From: Glutamicibacter sp. JL.03c
GTDB taxonomy: Bacteria; Actinomycetota; Actinomycetes; Actinomycetales; Micrococcaceae
Direction of reading: 5' to 3'
DNA length: 64,000 nucleotides
Assembly (NCBI RefSeq): GCF_025854375.1
Contig: NZ_CP107575.1
Coordinates: 3,286,001 to 3,350,000, forward strand
How positions within the stretch are numbered: the stretch's first letter is position 1; each line of letters starts with the position of its first letter. Below, piece after piece: positions 46,802 to 55,317 of the stretch. Made by a program: the position numbers and the translations under genes. The notes under the pieces are model-generated. The model was not told the origin of the DNA, searched no databases, and saw only the letters and a program-made list of their open reading frames with translations.

Positions 46802-47539
46802 ATGCGAATTCTCATTCTGAACGTCAACACCACCGCGTCCATGACCCGGGCCATCGGCGATTCAGCCCGGCAGGCCGCTTCGCCAGGCACCGAAATCATC
46901 GAGCTCACCCCGGACTTCGGCGCGGACTCCTGCGAGAGCAACTTCGAGAGCTACCTCGCCGCCATCGCCGTCATGGACAAGGTGGTCCGCTACACGGAGC
47001 CTTATGACGCTGTCATCCAGGCCGGCTACGGCGAGCACGGACGTGAAGGGCTCCAGGAGCTGCTGGAGGTTCCGGTCGTGGACATCACCGAAGCCGCCGC
47101 TTCCACCGCACAGTTCCTGGGCCACAAGTACTCTGTGGTTACCACGCTGGACCGTACCGTGCCGCTGATCGAAGACCGGCTGAAGCTGGCCGGCTTGACC
47201 GATCGGCTGGCTTCCGTCCGGGCCAGCGGGCTGGGCGTACTGGAGCTGGAATCAGATCCCCAGCGCGCCGTGGCAGCCATCGTCGAGCAGTCCCGAATCG
47301 CCGTGGAGCAGGACAAGGCCGAAGTCATCTGCCTGGGCTGCGGCGGCATGGCCGAGCTGGAGGAACAGGTCCGGGAAGCCACCGGGGTGCCCATTGTCGA
47401 CGGCGTCCGCGCCGCGGTGGCCATCGCCGAATCGCTGGTGCGCCTGGGGCTGACGACCTCCAAGGTGCGTACCTACGCTCCGCCGCGGCCCAAGACCGTG
47501 ACCGGCTGGCCGCTGACCCAGGCGGTGGCCGCGCTCTAG
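46802..47539 (+). CDS. Asp/Glu/hydantoin racemase superfamily enzyme with one catalytic Cys
   Basis: 245 residues. Start RILILNVNTTASMTRAI, VPVVDITEAAASTAQFLG and ICLGCGGMAELEEQV are diagnostic of the family. Allantoin and hydantoin racemases use two Cys, one in an ACFGD-like motif and one in LGC. Here the second is present (GCGGM) but the first motif reads QAGYGEHG, with Gly at the Cys position. Arylmalonate decarboxylase, with Gly74 and Cys188, has the same single-Cys layout. Context favours allantoin racemase, while sequence suggests another activity. Confidence 0.8.
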   Translation: MRILILNVNTTASMTRAIGDSARQAASPGTEIIELTPDFGADSCESNFESYLAAIAVMDKVVRYTEPYDAVIQAGYGEHGREGLQELLEVPVVDITEAAASTAQFLGHKYSVVTTLDRTVPLIEDRLKLAGLTDRLASVRASGLGVLELESDPQRAVAAIVEQSRIAVEQDKAEVICLGCGGMAELEEQVREATGVPIVDGVRAAVAIAESLVRLGLTTSKVRTYAPPRPKTVTGWPLTQAVAAL

Positions 47540-47557
47540 CGCTACCCCGCCAAGGCC

Positions 47558-47602
47558 GAAGGTCCGCTTCATCCACACAGCATCAGGATGAAGCGGACCT
47601 TC
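47558..47602 (+). terminator. Rho-independent terminator after the racemase gene
   Basis: A 17-base perfect stem (47558-47574 with 47586-47602), 11-base loop, followed by TTTG. Ends the permease-racemase transcript. Confidence 0.85.
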
Positions 47603-48008
47603 CTTTGTCTCGATATCCAGGCCTGGGCAATAGCCGACGATGCCAACGGAGCGTGCGTTGTCATAGCGGGCAGCCGCTTTTTCGGCCCTGTCGAACCTGG
47701 CAGCGCCATGGCCGTTCTGCAGTCGGGTTGGGCACCGGCTGGCCCGACGCCGTTGGGCCAGCGGCCCCTGGAGATTGCGCAGGGCGCGGCTATCCGCCGG
47801 CAGCGCTCGAGGAAGTGCTCGAAGATGCATCGGCTTCCCTCCAGAGGGCCTGTTCCATGCCATCGTTTGGGACATGCGCCCCTCGGGCAGGATGCCAGTG
47901 GCGGATGCACTTGCGGGCACCGCGCCCTCCGGATTCCTCCAGAGCGCACGATGCCCGCAGACACCCGCTTCACATGCTTTTAATTCAATTGCGGAATCGC
48001 ACCCCGGT
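47603..48008. other. Gap without a supported gene
   Basis: About 400 bases between the racemase terminator and the end of the allantoinase gene. Long frames on both strands overlap one another, lack ribosome sites, and have Pro/Arg/Gly-rich compositions typical of shadow frames in GC-rich DNA. Confidence 0.5.
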
Positions 48009-48947
48009 TTAGCCGGCGGTGTTCTCCGGGTGGTGCTTATCATGCCAGTGGCGGGCGATGTCCACGCGGCGGGTGACCCAGATGTCCTCGTGCGACTTCA
48101 CGTATTCGAGGAAGCGGCGCAGTGCCGCGGCACGGCCTGGACGCCCGACCAACCGGCAGTGCAGGCCGATTGACATCATCTTCGGCGCACCGTCCTGTCC
48201 TTCTTGGTAGAGGGTATCGAAGGTGTCCTTGAGGTAGGAGAAGAACTGGTCTCCGGAGTTGAAGCCCTGGGCGCTGGCGAAGCGCATGTCATTGGCTTCA
48301 AGGGTGTACGGGATCATCAAGAAGGGCTTTCCCTCGTCCGTGGCAACCCAGTACGGGAGGTCATCTGCATAGCTGTCCGCCGAGTAGAGGAACCCGCCCT
48401 CCTCCTGGACCAGGCGCAAGGTATTGTCCGAGGGCTTACCCTGGTACATGCCATAGGGGCGTTCACCGGCGACCTCGGTGTGCAGGCGCACGGCCTCGCG
48501 GATGTGGGTGCGCTCGACTTCCTCGGGCACGTCCTTGTATTCCAGCCAGCGGTAGCCGTGGCTGGCAATTTCCCAGCCGGCCTCGTTCATCGCGGCAACG
48601 GCTTCGGGGTTGCGGGCCATGGCGGTGGTGACGCCGTAGACGGTGACCGGCAGATCCATCTGGGTGAACATGCGGTGCAGGCGCCAGAAGCCGGCACGTG
48701 AACCGTACTCGTAGATGGATTCGATATTCAGGTTGCGCTGGCCCTGCCAGGGTGCGGCGCCAACGATTTCCGAGAGCAGGCATTCCGAGGCGTCATCGCC
48801 ATCAAGGATGTTGCTTTCGCCGCCTTCTTCGTAATTCACCACGAACTGCACGGCGAGCTTTGCGCCCCCGGGCCACTGTGGATCCGGAGTATGGCGGCCG
48901 TAGCCGATCAAGTCACGGGGGCTGTCCAGGTCGATTACATCCTTCAT
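48009..48947 (-). CDS. puuE: PuuE-type allantoinase (polysaccharide-deacetylase fold)
   Basis: 312 residues, as in the metal-independent allantoinase PuuE of Pseudomonas. It hydrolyses allantoin to allantoate. Visible pieces are LIGYGRHTPDPQWPGGAKLA, NYEEGGE, EYGSRAGFWRL, MARNPEAVAAM, NEAGWEIASHGYRW, ERPYGMYQGKPSDNT and SIGLHCRLVGRPGRA, all matching PuuE. The NodB-type metal residues are partly retained (SHGYRW). It faces the permease-racemase pair across a gap and has its own IclR-like palindrome upstream. Confidence 0.92.
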   Translation of the reverse strand: MKDVIDLDSPRDLIGYGRHTPDPQWPGGAKLAVQFVVNYEEGGESNILDGDDASECLLSEIVGAAPWQGQRNLNIESIYEYGSRAGFWRLHRMFTQMDLPVTVYGVTTAMARNPEAVAAMNEAGWEIASHGYRWLEYKDVPEEVERTHIREAVRLHTEVAGERPYGMYQGKPSDNTLRLVQEEGGFLYSADSYADDLPYWVATDEGKPFLMIPYTLEANDMRFASAQGFNSGDQFFSYLKDTFDTLYQEGQDGAPKMMSIGLHCRLVGRPGRAAALRRFLEYVKSHEDIWVTRRVDIARHWHDKHHPENTAG

Positions 48948-49360
48948 GAAGACCAGATTCCTTTCAAACGATGAAACTTTAATTCCGTCAGTCGGAATAG
49001 TGCTCTACATCATAGGATATGGCCTCGTCGCCCTGGAGTCCACAATTCATCCGTTAATACGTGAGTTCTTTGAGCCTCGGGCGCGATAGGGCCTCATGGA
49101 GGGGGCAGCAAACGGGCACGCAAGACCCGCGCAAAGAACAGTTTTCCACCGACCAGGCGTGGGACAGCACGGCTGAAGAGTCCAATCAACGACCGGCGAT
49201 GCGGTCCCATGGCACGCTGCCGCGACCATGCCCATGATCCTGGGCCGCAAGCCGGTGGCCCCGGAGCGCATTCCCAAGTGAATGCGCAGGCGCATCCCAG
49301 TTAGCGCACAGGCTGCGCGCTTACAGTTATAAGTACCTCATGAAGGTGCGAGTGATGACA
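48948..49360. other. Promoter region of puuE and gap
   Basis: About 410 bases. The puuE promoter and the IclR-like palindrome (48982-48998) occupy the left part. The remainder shows no supported gene; a plus-strand tail near 49215-49280 (MILGRKPVAPERIPK) could be a scrap of something but is too short to name. Confidence 0.45.
48982..48998. promoter_or_regulatory. IclR-type operator upstream of puuE
   Basis: ATTCCGTCAGTCGGAAT, with ATTCCG and CGGAAT arms over five bases, lies 35 bases before the puuE start. It has the same length and spacing as the site upstream of hyi, so the allantoin and glyoxylate operons may share one repressor. Confidence 0.6.
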
Positions 49361-49403
49361 AAAGTTTGGTCCCGATGCCTCGGCATCGGGACCAAACTTT
49401 TTT
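49361..49403 (-). terminator. Rho-independent terminator of the YoaK-like gene
   Basis: A 19-base perfect stem (49361-49379 with 49382-49400) and tiny loop, with A and T runs on its flanks; it lies 4 bases beyond the gene stop and is active on either strand. Confidence 0.9.
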
Positions 49404-49406
49404 GCG

Positions 49407-50126
49407 CTACAACGACCGGGCCTGCACCAGCACTTCGGCCTGTTCCACCTGCCGGCGCGAGCGTTCCCCGACCAGGGCCACGGCAATCGCCAGCAGGCCG
49501 GTGAACAGCACACCCAAACCGATATGCACCTGCAATAACGCTGCGCCTGCCGCCGCGCCAAGCAGGATCAGCGCCACCGCCAGCAGCCGGCGCTCCCAGT
49601 ATTTGCCGCTGCCTCCGCCTAGCGGGGAATCGGCAGCGAGGCCGGTCAATGTGGAAGTCACCACCACCGTGGTCACGTCCTTGACGGCCAAATGCCGCGC
49701 GGTGCCCGCTTGGAGCCCCATGGCCGCGGCGATGAAGCCCGTCACGGACAGGGCGGCGCTCTGGGCGGCATGGTGCACGCCAGCAAACAGGGCGATGGCA
49801 GTCAGCACCAGGCAGGCGCCGACGACCGCGATCAGGGCCATTGTCCTCCTGCTCCAGCCTGCGGATTCATTTTTCAGGACTCGCCCGGCGATGGCCGCGC
49901 CCGCTACGAAGCCGACCAGGGCCACGGATGGCCCTAAGACCGGCAATCCGTCGGCGCCCATGAGCGCCATCCCGAGGATCACGACATTGCCGGTCATGTT
50001 TCCGGTGAAGACCCGGTCCAGGCCGAGATAGCCGACAGCGTCAATAATTCCGGTCGAGAAGGTCAGCACGAGCATCAGGATCAGATGCATTTTCGCTGGA
50101 TCATGGGGCTTGGAGGCGTGTGGCAT
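49407..50126 (-). CDS. DUF1275/YoaK-like membrane protein
   Basis: 239 residues with about six membrane helices. The N-terminal TFSTGIIDAVGYLGLDRVFTGNMTGNVVILGM is the signature of DUF1275 (YoaK). The function of the family is unknown. The gene is monocistronic, between two terminators. Confidence 0.88.
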   Translation of the reverse strand: MPHASKPHDPAKMHLILMLVLTFSTGIIDAVGYLGLDRVFTGNMTGNVVILGMALMGADGLPVLGPSVALVGFVAGAAIAGRVLKNESAGWSRRTMALIAVVGACLVLTAIALFAGVHHAAQSAALSVTGFIAAAMGLQAGTARHLAVKDVTTVVVTSTLTGLAADSPLGGGSGKYWERRLLAVALILLGAAAGAALLQVHIGLGVLFTGLLAIAVALVGERSRRQVEQAEVLVQARSL

Positions 50127-50246
50127 GGTGGTTGTTCTTTCGCTGTGGTGGGATCAGCCCTTAGCGTAGGCCACCACCGGCTTCTCCCCCGCGCATATTG
50201 CGAGCGCGCTTCACATCGGGATTTTCGTTACGCGCCGCAACATGGA

Positions 50247-50278
50247 AAATCCCTGCAACCATGCGGATGCAGGGATTT
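50247..50278 (-). terminator. Terminator downstream of the NmrA-like gene
   Basis: AAATCCCTGCA (50247-50257) pairs with TGCAGGGATTT (50268-50278), loop of ten bases. It lies 17 bases after the stop of the minus-strand gene. Confidence 0.7.
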
Positions 50279-50294
50279 CTTGTGTCGCGATTAT

Positions 50295-50981
50295 CTAGCT
50301 GATGGCCTCGGCGATTGCGGTGGAACCGTCGTAGAAGTTCACGGTCGAGCGTTGTGCCGCGTCGGTATCAACCACGTGGGTGATCACCTCGGCGACATTT
50401 TCACGGGAAACCTTGCCGTTTTCCGCCTCAGGAGCCTTGCCATCGATATTTCCGGTTTCATCGGCGATGGTGATCTTCTTGGTGGCAGGATCCAGCGTCA
50501 GGGCTCCGGGACCCAGAATGGTGTAGTCCAGGTCGCTCTCGCGCAAGACGGCATCCGCATCATGCTTGGCCTTGGCATAGGTGTAGAAGGAATGATCCGG
50601 GTCGAGGCGATCGACATCTACCAGGGCCCGCGAGTAGGAAACCATGACATAGCGGGACACGCCTGCTTGCTTGGCGGCTTCCATGGAGCGCACGGCGGCG
50701 TCGAAGTCCACGGCGCGGGTGCGTTCCTTGTTCCCGCCGCCCGCTCCGGCCGAGAAGACGATGGCGTGCGCACCCTTGAATGCTTCGGCGAGCTGCTGCG
50801 CCCCTGCGTTCTCGATATCAAGCACCACGGGGTTCGCTCCGGTCGCGGAGATTTCCGCGGAATGGTCTGGGTTGCGAATCAGCGAGTCGACGGCGAAGCC
50901 GCGTTCGACCAGTTTTGGCGCGGCCAGCAAGGCTACCTTGCCGTGGCCACCGATGAGGACTACTCGACGTACTTCAGACAT
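50295..50981 (-). CDS. NmrA/NAD(P)-binding Rossmann oxidoreductase-like protein
   Basis: 228 residues from ATG 50981 (GGAGCA site). Dinucleotide motif VVLIGGHGKVALLAAPKL (GGxGxx) and IVFSAGAGGGNKERTRAVDF, with MVSYSRALVDVDRLD and YAKAKHDADAVLRESDLDYTILGPG, which fit the atypical SDR/NmrA group that acts as redox sensors or flavin/biliverdin-type reductases. Lone gene; the substrate is unknown. Confidence 0.82.
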   Translation of the reverse strand: MSEVRRVVLIGGHGKVALLAAPKLVERGFAVDSLIRNPDHSAEISATGANPVVLDIENAGAQQLAEAFKGAHAIVFSAGAGGGNKERTRAVDFDAAVRSMEAAKQAGVSRYVMVSYSRALVDVDRLDPDHSFYTYAKAKHDADAVLRESDLDYTILGPGALTLDPATKKITIADETGNIDGKAPEAENGKVSRENVAEVITHVVDTDAAQRSTVNFYDGSTAIAEAIS

Positions 50982-51163
50982 GCATTGCTCCTTCTGATCG
51001 TTGTTCACATCGCTACCTTCGGCATAACGGTCGCACCCGCCACGATATTCCTGACCCAGTACACCCGTTAAAACTGATAGTCCGCTCCATGCCGGTTTCA
51101 ATCCGCATTTCGTGGGCGTAGCCTCGGCTCATCAACAGGCTCTCCGACACAGGACCAACGCTC

Positions 51164-51373
51164 ATGAAGCAGAAAACCCTGACCCTAGAACTCAGCAATG
51201 ATCAATTTGCAGACCTCGCCAATGCTCTGGAAGACCACCGCGATTACTTCAGGAAGCGTGCGAATGAGGCCATGCTCGGCTTCGGCCTGGATACCGGATA
51301 TTGGACTTCTCGATCCGAAGAGGTGCAGGAATTATTGGACCTGGTTCTGCACAACGCCAGGCAGAAGCGCTAA
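51164..51373 (+). CDS. Small soluble hypothetical protein
   Basis: 69 residues, largely helical and charged (LTLELSNDQFADLANALEDHR, then WTSRSEEVQELLDLVLHNAR). Weak AGGACC site. It converges with the GNAT gene, overlapping its stop by four bases. No family recognised; composition looks like a real protein. Confidence 0.6.
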   Translation: MKQKTLTLELSNDQFADLANALEDHRDYFRKRANEAMLGFGLDTGYWTSRSEEVQELLDLVLHNARQKR

Positions 51374-51960
51374 GGTTTTTCGACCCATTCTTCCTTGAGC
51401 ACCGCATAGGAATAGCTGTCCATCCACTGCCCGCTGCGATGCAGGGAATTGGCTTTTTCACAGCTTTCCCTGCGCATTCCCACGCGTTCCATCAGCCGCA
51501 CCGACGGTTCATTGGCGGCGAAGCATCCGGCAACGATTCTGCGTAGCCCCAGATCGTCGAAGCACAGTCGCATGGCGGCTTCCACCGCTTCGGTGGCGTA
51601 GCCTCGGCCCGCGAATTCCGGGTCAAAGCTCCATCCGAGTTCCGCTTCAACCGCCTTGGCTTGCTCTGCGACTTCACGCTGGCCCCACGCGTCCTTGATA
51701 TAGACCATGACGGTCCCGATCAAGCGGCTGCCGCCCTGCCCATCGCTGAGCTCGACAGCGATATCGCGGTTGATCTTCCCGGATTCAAGGAATTGCGCGC
51801 GATAGGTTTCAAAGTCCTTGGGGCCAGCGGTAATCCATTCGGTGACTTCCGGCAGCTTGCGATAGCTCCAGGTTGCTTCCAGATCATCCTCGGTCAAGCG
51901 ACGCAGCGTGAGCCTGTCGGTCGTGACCGGCCAAGCGATGAGATCCAGGGAAGCTGTCAT
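51370..51960 (-). CDS. GNAT-family N-acetyltransferase (RimJ/RimL type)
   Basis: 196 residues with the Acetyltransf_3 pattern: TDRLTLRRLTEDDLEATWSY at the start, SFDPEFAGRGYATEAVEAAM (acetyl-CoA loop), and GCFAANEPSVRLMERVGMR. It should acetylate a protein N-terminus or small amine; the substrate is not predictable. Confidence 0.9.
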   Translation of the reverse strand: MTASLDLIAWPVTTDRLTLRRLTEDDLEATWSYRKLPEVTEWITAGPKDFETYRAQFLESGKINRDIAVELSDGQGGSRLIGTVMVYIKDAWGQREVAEQAKAVEAELGWSFDPEFAGRGYATEAVEAAMRLCFDDLGLRRIVAGCFAANEPSVRLMERVGMRRESCEKANSLHRSGQWMDSYSYAVLKEEWVEKP

Positions 51961-52218
51961 GAGTGCATCCTATCGGACACCATTGCACGGCTAAATAAAG
52001 CACGGTTTTGATGGTTAATTTTCGCGATTACTGCCCAGTTCGCATGCACTCTGACTTGAATGGAAATTCATTCGCGAAGATCCTGATGCAAAAATGCTAC
52101 TCAAGGTGACATAGTCAACACCAACAATATTTGGCTTAATTTGATCAGCTAAGGCTAGGCTAATTACCAGATCATTCGCTCACGCAACCAAGGTAGGTTG
52201 CCATAACAAAAGGATGTC
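51961..52218. other. Promoter region of the siderophore operon
   Basis: About 260 AT-rich bases upstream of the iron-uptake operon. It contains the DtxR/IdeR-like box at 52150 and no gene. Confidence 0.6.
52150..52168 (+). promoter_or_regulatory. DtxR/IdeR-like iron box
   Basis: TAAGGCTAGGCTAATTACC agrees with the actinobacterial iron-repressor consensus at about 12 of 19 positions, including the central TAGGCTAA. It lies 51 bases before the first gene of the siderophore importer, where iron-dependent repression would act. Confidence 0.65.
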
Positions 52219-53205
52219 ATGGCCTCCATGAAGCTTCGCGCCGCTGCCCTTCTGGGCATCGCCGCCCTGTCCCTCACCGCTTGCGGTTCCAACACCGGCA
52301 CGGCCGCGGACGCCAATGCCCAGGACACCAAGACCGTGACCTTCACCGACAACGACGGTGAAAAGAGCGTCGCAGTGCCAGCCAAGTCCGTCGTCGCCAC
52401 CGACAACCGGACTTTTGAAACCCTGGATGCCTGGGGCATCAAGCTCAGCGCCGGCGCAGTTTCCCTGATGCCAGACACCATCTCCTACACCCAGGACAAG
52501 GACATCCTGGATCTCGGCAACCACAAGGAGCCAAACCTGGAATCCGTGGTGACCGTGGACCCCGATCTGATCATCAACGGCCAGCGCTTCACGCAGTACG
52601 CGGACAAGTTCAAGGAACTCGCCCCCAACGCCACCATCGTTTCGCTGGATCCCCGCGAAGGCGAGCCTTTCGACTCGGAGCTGGAACGCCAGGTCACCAC
52701 CCTGGGCGACATCTTCGAGAAGCAGGACGAAGCCAAGAAACTCGTCGACGACTTCGAAGCAGCCCAGAAGCGGGTGACCGATGCCTACGACAAGGATGAA
52801 ACCGTCATGGGCCTGATCGCTTCCGGCGGCGAGCTCGGCTACTCCGCCCCGAGCACCGGCCGCACCGTTGGCCCGATGTTCGACTTCCTGGGCCTGACCC
52901 CGGCCCTGGAACTGGAGGAATCCTCCACCGACCACGAAGGCGACGACGTCTCCGTCGAGGCCATCGCCAAGTCCAACCCGGACTGGATCATCGTCATGGA
53001 CCGCGACGCAGCCGTCGGCTCCGACGGGGAAGAGTACAAGCCTGCCAAGGAACTGCTGGAAAACTCCGAGGCGCTGCAGAATGTCACCGCGGCCAAGGAA
53101 GGCCACGTGGTGGTCATGCCAGCCGACACCTACACGAATGAGGGCATCCAGACCTACACCGAATTCCTCAACGAATTCGCTGACGCCCTGGAAGCTGCCA
53201 AGTAG
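52219..53205 (+). CDS. Siderophore ABC transporter substrate-binding lipoprotein
   Basis: 328 residues. A lipobox (LSLTAC) ends the signal peptide at Cys ~21. The remainder has the FatB/CeuE (cd01140-like) layout: RTFETLDAWGIKLSAGAVSLMP, GNHKEPNLESVVTVDPDLII, and a C-terminal lobe VEAIAKSNPDWIIVMDRDAA. It binds ferric-siderophore outside the membrane and delivers it to the two FecCD permeases. A hairpin separates it from the first permease, which would keep binding protein in excess. Confidence 0.88.
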   Translation: MASMKLRAAALLGIAALSLTACGSNTGTAADANAQDTKTVTFTDNDGEKSVAVPAKSVVATDNRTFETLDAWGIKLSAGAVSLMPDTISYTQDKDILDLGNHKEPNLESVVTVDPDLIINGQRFTQYADKFKELAPNATIVSLDPREGEPFDSELERQVTTLGDIFEKQDEAKKLVDDFEAAQKRVTDAYDKDETVMGLIASGGELGYSAPSTGRTVGPMFDFLGLTPALELEESSTDHEGDDVSVEAIAKSNPDWIIVMDRDAAVGSDGEEYKPAKELLENSEALQNVTAAKEGHVVVMPADTYTNEGIQTYTEFLNEFADALEAAK

Positions 53206-53227
53206 CCTCCACGCCTCTGACGCAGTC

Positions 53228-53262
53228 CTAGTGGCGAAGCCTTGCTTCGGCTTCGCCACTAG
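53228..53262 (+). terminator. Attenuator-like hairpin between binding protein and permease
   Basis: CTAGTGGCGAAGCC (53228-53241) pairs perfectly with GGCTTCGCCACTAG (53249-53262). No T run follows, so it probably protects the upstream message or ends only part of the transcripts. Confidence 0.65.
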
Positions 53263-53297
53263 AGCTGTCTTCCCACCACACTTTTCACGGCGGCACC

Positions 53298-54278
53298 ATG
53301 ACAATCACCACCACGCCCGTGCGGACGCAACCCAAGGTCTTCACCGGCAAACTCGCATTAGGCATCCTCGGGGTCCTGCTGCTCCTGGCCCTCTCGCTGT
53401 TCACCGGCGTCTATGACATTTTCGGCAAGGACGATGGCGCGCAGATGTTCGCCATCACCCGCATCCCCCGCACCATCGCCCTGGTGCTCGCCGGGGCGGC
53501 CATGTCCATGAGCGGATTGGTCATGCAACTGCTGACCCAGAACCGCTTCGTGGAACCGACCACCACCGGAACCACCGAATGGGCGGGCCTGGGATTGCTC
53601 ACCATGCTGGTGCTCTTCCCTACCGCGAGCCTGCTGGCAAAAATGGGCGTAGCCATCGCCTTCGCCTTCATCGGCACCATGGTCTTCTTCCTGTTCCTGC
53701 AGCGCGTATCACTCAAGGCCTCGCTCACCGTCCCGATTGTGGGCATCATGCTCGGATCCGTTGTGGGGGCATTCTCCACCTTCTTGGCGCTGTCCACCGA
53801 CAAGCTGCAATCGCTGGGCATCTGGATGGCAGGCTCCTTCACCTCGGTGATCCGCGGCCAATACGAAGTCCTGTGGATTGTTGCCCTGGTCGCCGTGGCC
53901 ATCTACATCGTGGCCGACCGCTTCACCGTGGCCGGGCTGGGCGAAGAGATCGCCACCAACGTCGGATTGAACTACCGCCGGGTGATGCTGCTGGGCACCG
54001 CGCTGATCGCCATCGCCACCGGCGTGGTCACCGTGGTCATCGGCAACCTGCCGTTCTTGGGACTGATCGTGCCGAATATCGTCTCGCTGATCCGCGGAGA
54101 CGACCTGCGCAGCAACCTGCCGTGGGTGTGCCTGCTGGGCATCGCCATCACCACGGTGTGCGACTTGATCGGCCGCACCATCATCATGCCCTTCGAAGTT
54201 CCGGTGTCCCTGATCCTGGGCGTGCTCGGCGCGATCGTATTCATTTTCCTTCTGCTGAGGCAGCGCAAAATTGGCTAA
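53298..54278 (+). CDS. Iron-siderophore ABC permease 1 (FecCD family)
   Basis: 326 residues, about nine or ten membrane helices. FecCD motifs RIPRTIALVLAGAAMSMSG, LLTQNRFVEPTTTG and NLPFLGLIVPNIVSLIRGDD (ATPase coupling loop) are visible. It forms the channel with the next gene product. Overlap with permease 2 by 8 bases. Confidence 0.9.
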   Translation: MTITTTPVRTQPKVFTGKLALGILGVLLLLALSLFTGVYDIFGKDDGAQMFAITRIPRTIALVLAGAAMSMSGLVMQLLTQNRFVEPTTTGTTEWAGLGLLTMLVLFPTASLLAKMGVAIAFAFIGTMVFFLFLQRVSLKASLTVPIVGIMLGSVVGAFSTFLALSTDKLQSLGIWMAGSFTSVIRGQYEVLWIVALVAVAIYIVADRFTVAGLGEEIATNVGLNYRRVMLLGTALIAIATGVVTVVIGNLPFLGLIVPNIVSLIRGDDLRSNLPWVCLLGIAITTVCDLIGRTIIMPFEVPVSLILGVLGAIVFIFLLLRQRKIG

Positions 54279-55317
54279 TCTCGTAACTTCCCCCGTCCTG
54301 CCGGCCCACCATCCCGGCCGCTCTTCAGGCCCCTTGCCCAGCGCCAAGGTCCGCAAGCGCTACTGGATCACCCTGGGCATCCTGATGGGCCTGGCCGTGC
54401 TCTTCGCCTTCGGCTTGCTGGCTTGGGACAACCCCATGCCGGTGGGCTCCACCGGGTTCTGGGTGATCGCGAAGCTGCGAGCTGGCAATATCCTGACCAT
54501 GCTGGTCGTGGCCGCCTGCCAGTCCATCGCGACCGTCGCGTTCCAGACGGTCACCAACAACCGCATCATCACCCCGTCCATCATGGGCTTCGAAGCCCTG
54601 TACCGGGTGGTGCAAACCGGGGCGGTGTTCTTCCTGGGCGTTGCCGGGATCACCTTCTTCACCGGGGTCAGCCAGTTCATCTTGCAGGTGGCCATCATGG
54701 TGGGCCTGTCGGTGGCGCTGTACGGGTGGCTGCTGTCGGGCAAGCTCGGCAATATCCAGATCATGCTGCTGGTGGGCATCATCATCGGCACCGGGCTGGG
54801 CTCGATCTCCAGCTTCATGCAGCGCCTGCTGACGCCCAGCGAATTCGATGTGCTCACTGCCCGGCTCTTCGGCTCCATGGCCAATGCGGATATGAGCTAC
54901 ATGCCCGTGGCCATCGGGCTGGTGGTGGTGGCCGGCGGCTGCCTGGTACTGGCTTCCCAGAAGATGAACATCCTGGCCCTGGGCAAGGAAACCACCATCA
55001 ATCTGGGGATCAACCACCGCAAGGAGGTCATGAAGACGCTGTTCTTCGTCTCCATCCTGATGGCCGTGACTACCGCCTTGGTGGGCCCGCTGACCTTCCT
55101 GGGCTTCCTCGTGGCCACCTTGGCCTACCAGCTGGCCGACACCTACGACCACCGCTACATCTACCCGATGTCATTCTTGATCGGCTTCGTCGTCCTGGCC
55201 GGCGCCTACTTCATCATGAAGAACGTCTTCTACGCCCAAGGCGTGGTGGGCATCATCATTGAAGCCGTCGGCGGCATCACCTTCCTGATCTTCATCCTGC
55301 GAAAGGGCCGACTGTGA
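54271..55317 (+). CDS. Iron-siderophore ABC permease 2 (FecCD family)
   Basis: 348 residues, TTG start inside the end of permease 1. FecCD pattern: QSIATVAFQTVTNNRIITP, MGFEALYR, GPLTFLGFLVATLAYQLAD. The N-terminal ~35 residues are an extra hydrophilic stretch. Second channel half. Its stop overlaps the ATPase start (ATGA-type). Confidence 0.88.
   Translation: MANLVTSPVLPAHHPGRSSGPLPSAKVRKRYWITLGILMGLAVLFAFGLLAWDNPMPVGSTGFWVIAKLRAGNILTMLVVAACQSIATVAFQTVTNNRIITPSIMGFEALYRVVQTGAVFFLGVAGITFFTGVSQFILQVAIMVGLSVALYGWLLSGKLGNIQIMLLVGIIIGTGLGSISSFMQRLLTPSEFDVLTARLFGSMANADMSYMPVAIGLVVVAGGCLVLASQKMNILALGKETTINLGINHRKEVMKTLFFVSILMAVTTALVGPLTFLGFLVATLAYQLADTYDHRYIYPMSFLIGFVVLAGAYFIMKNVFYAQGVVGIIIEAVGGITFLIFILRKGRL

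Noticed and set aside
47588-48012. Two long plus-strand frames (131 and 135 codons) after the racemase gene
   Set aside because: They begin inside the terminator hairpin and overlap each other and minus-strand frames; composition is typical of shadow frames.
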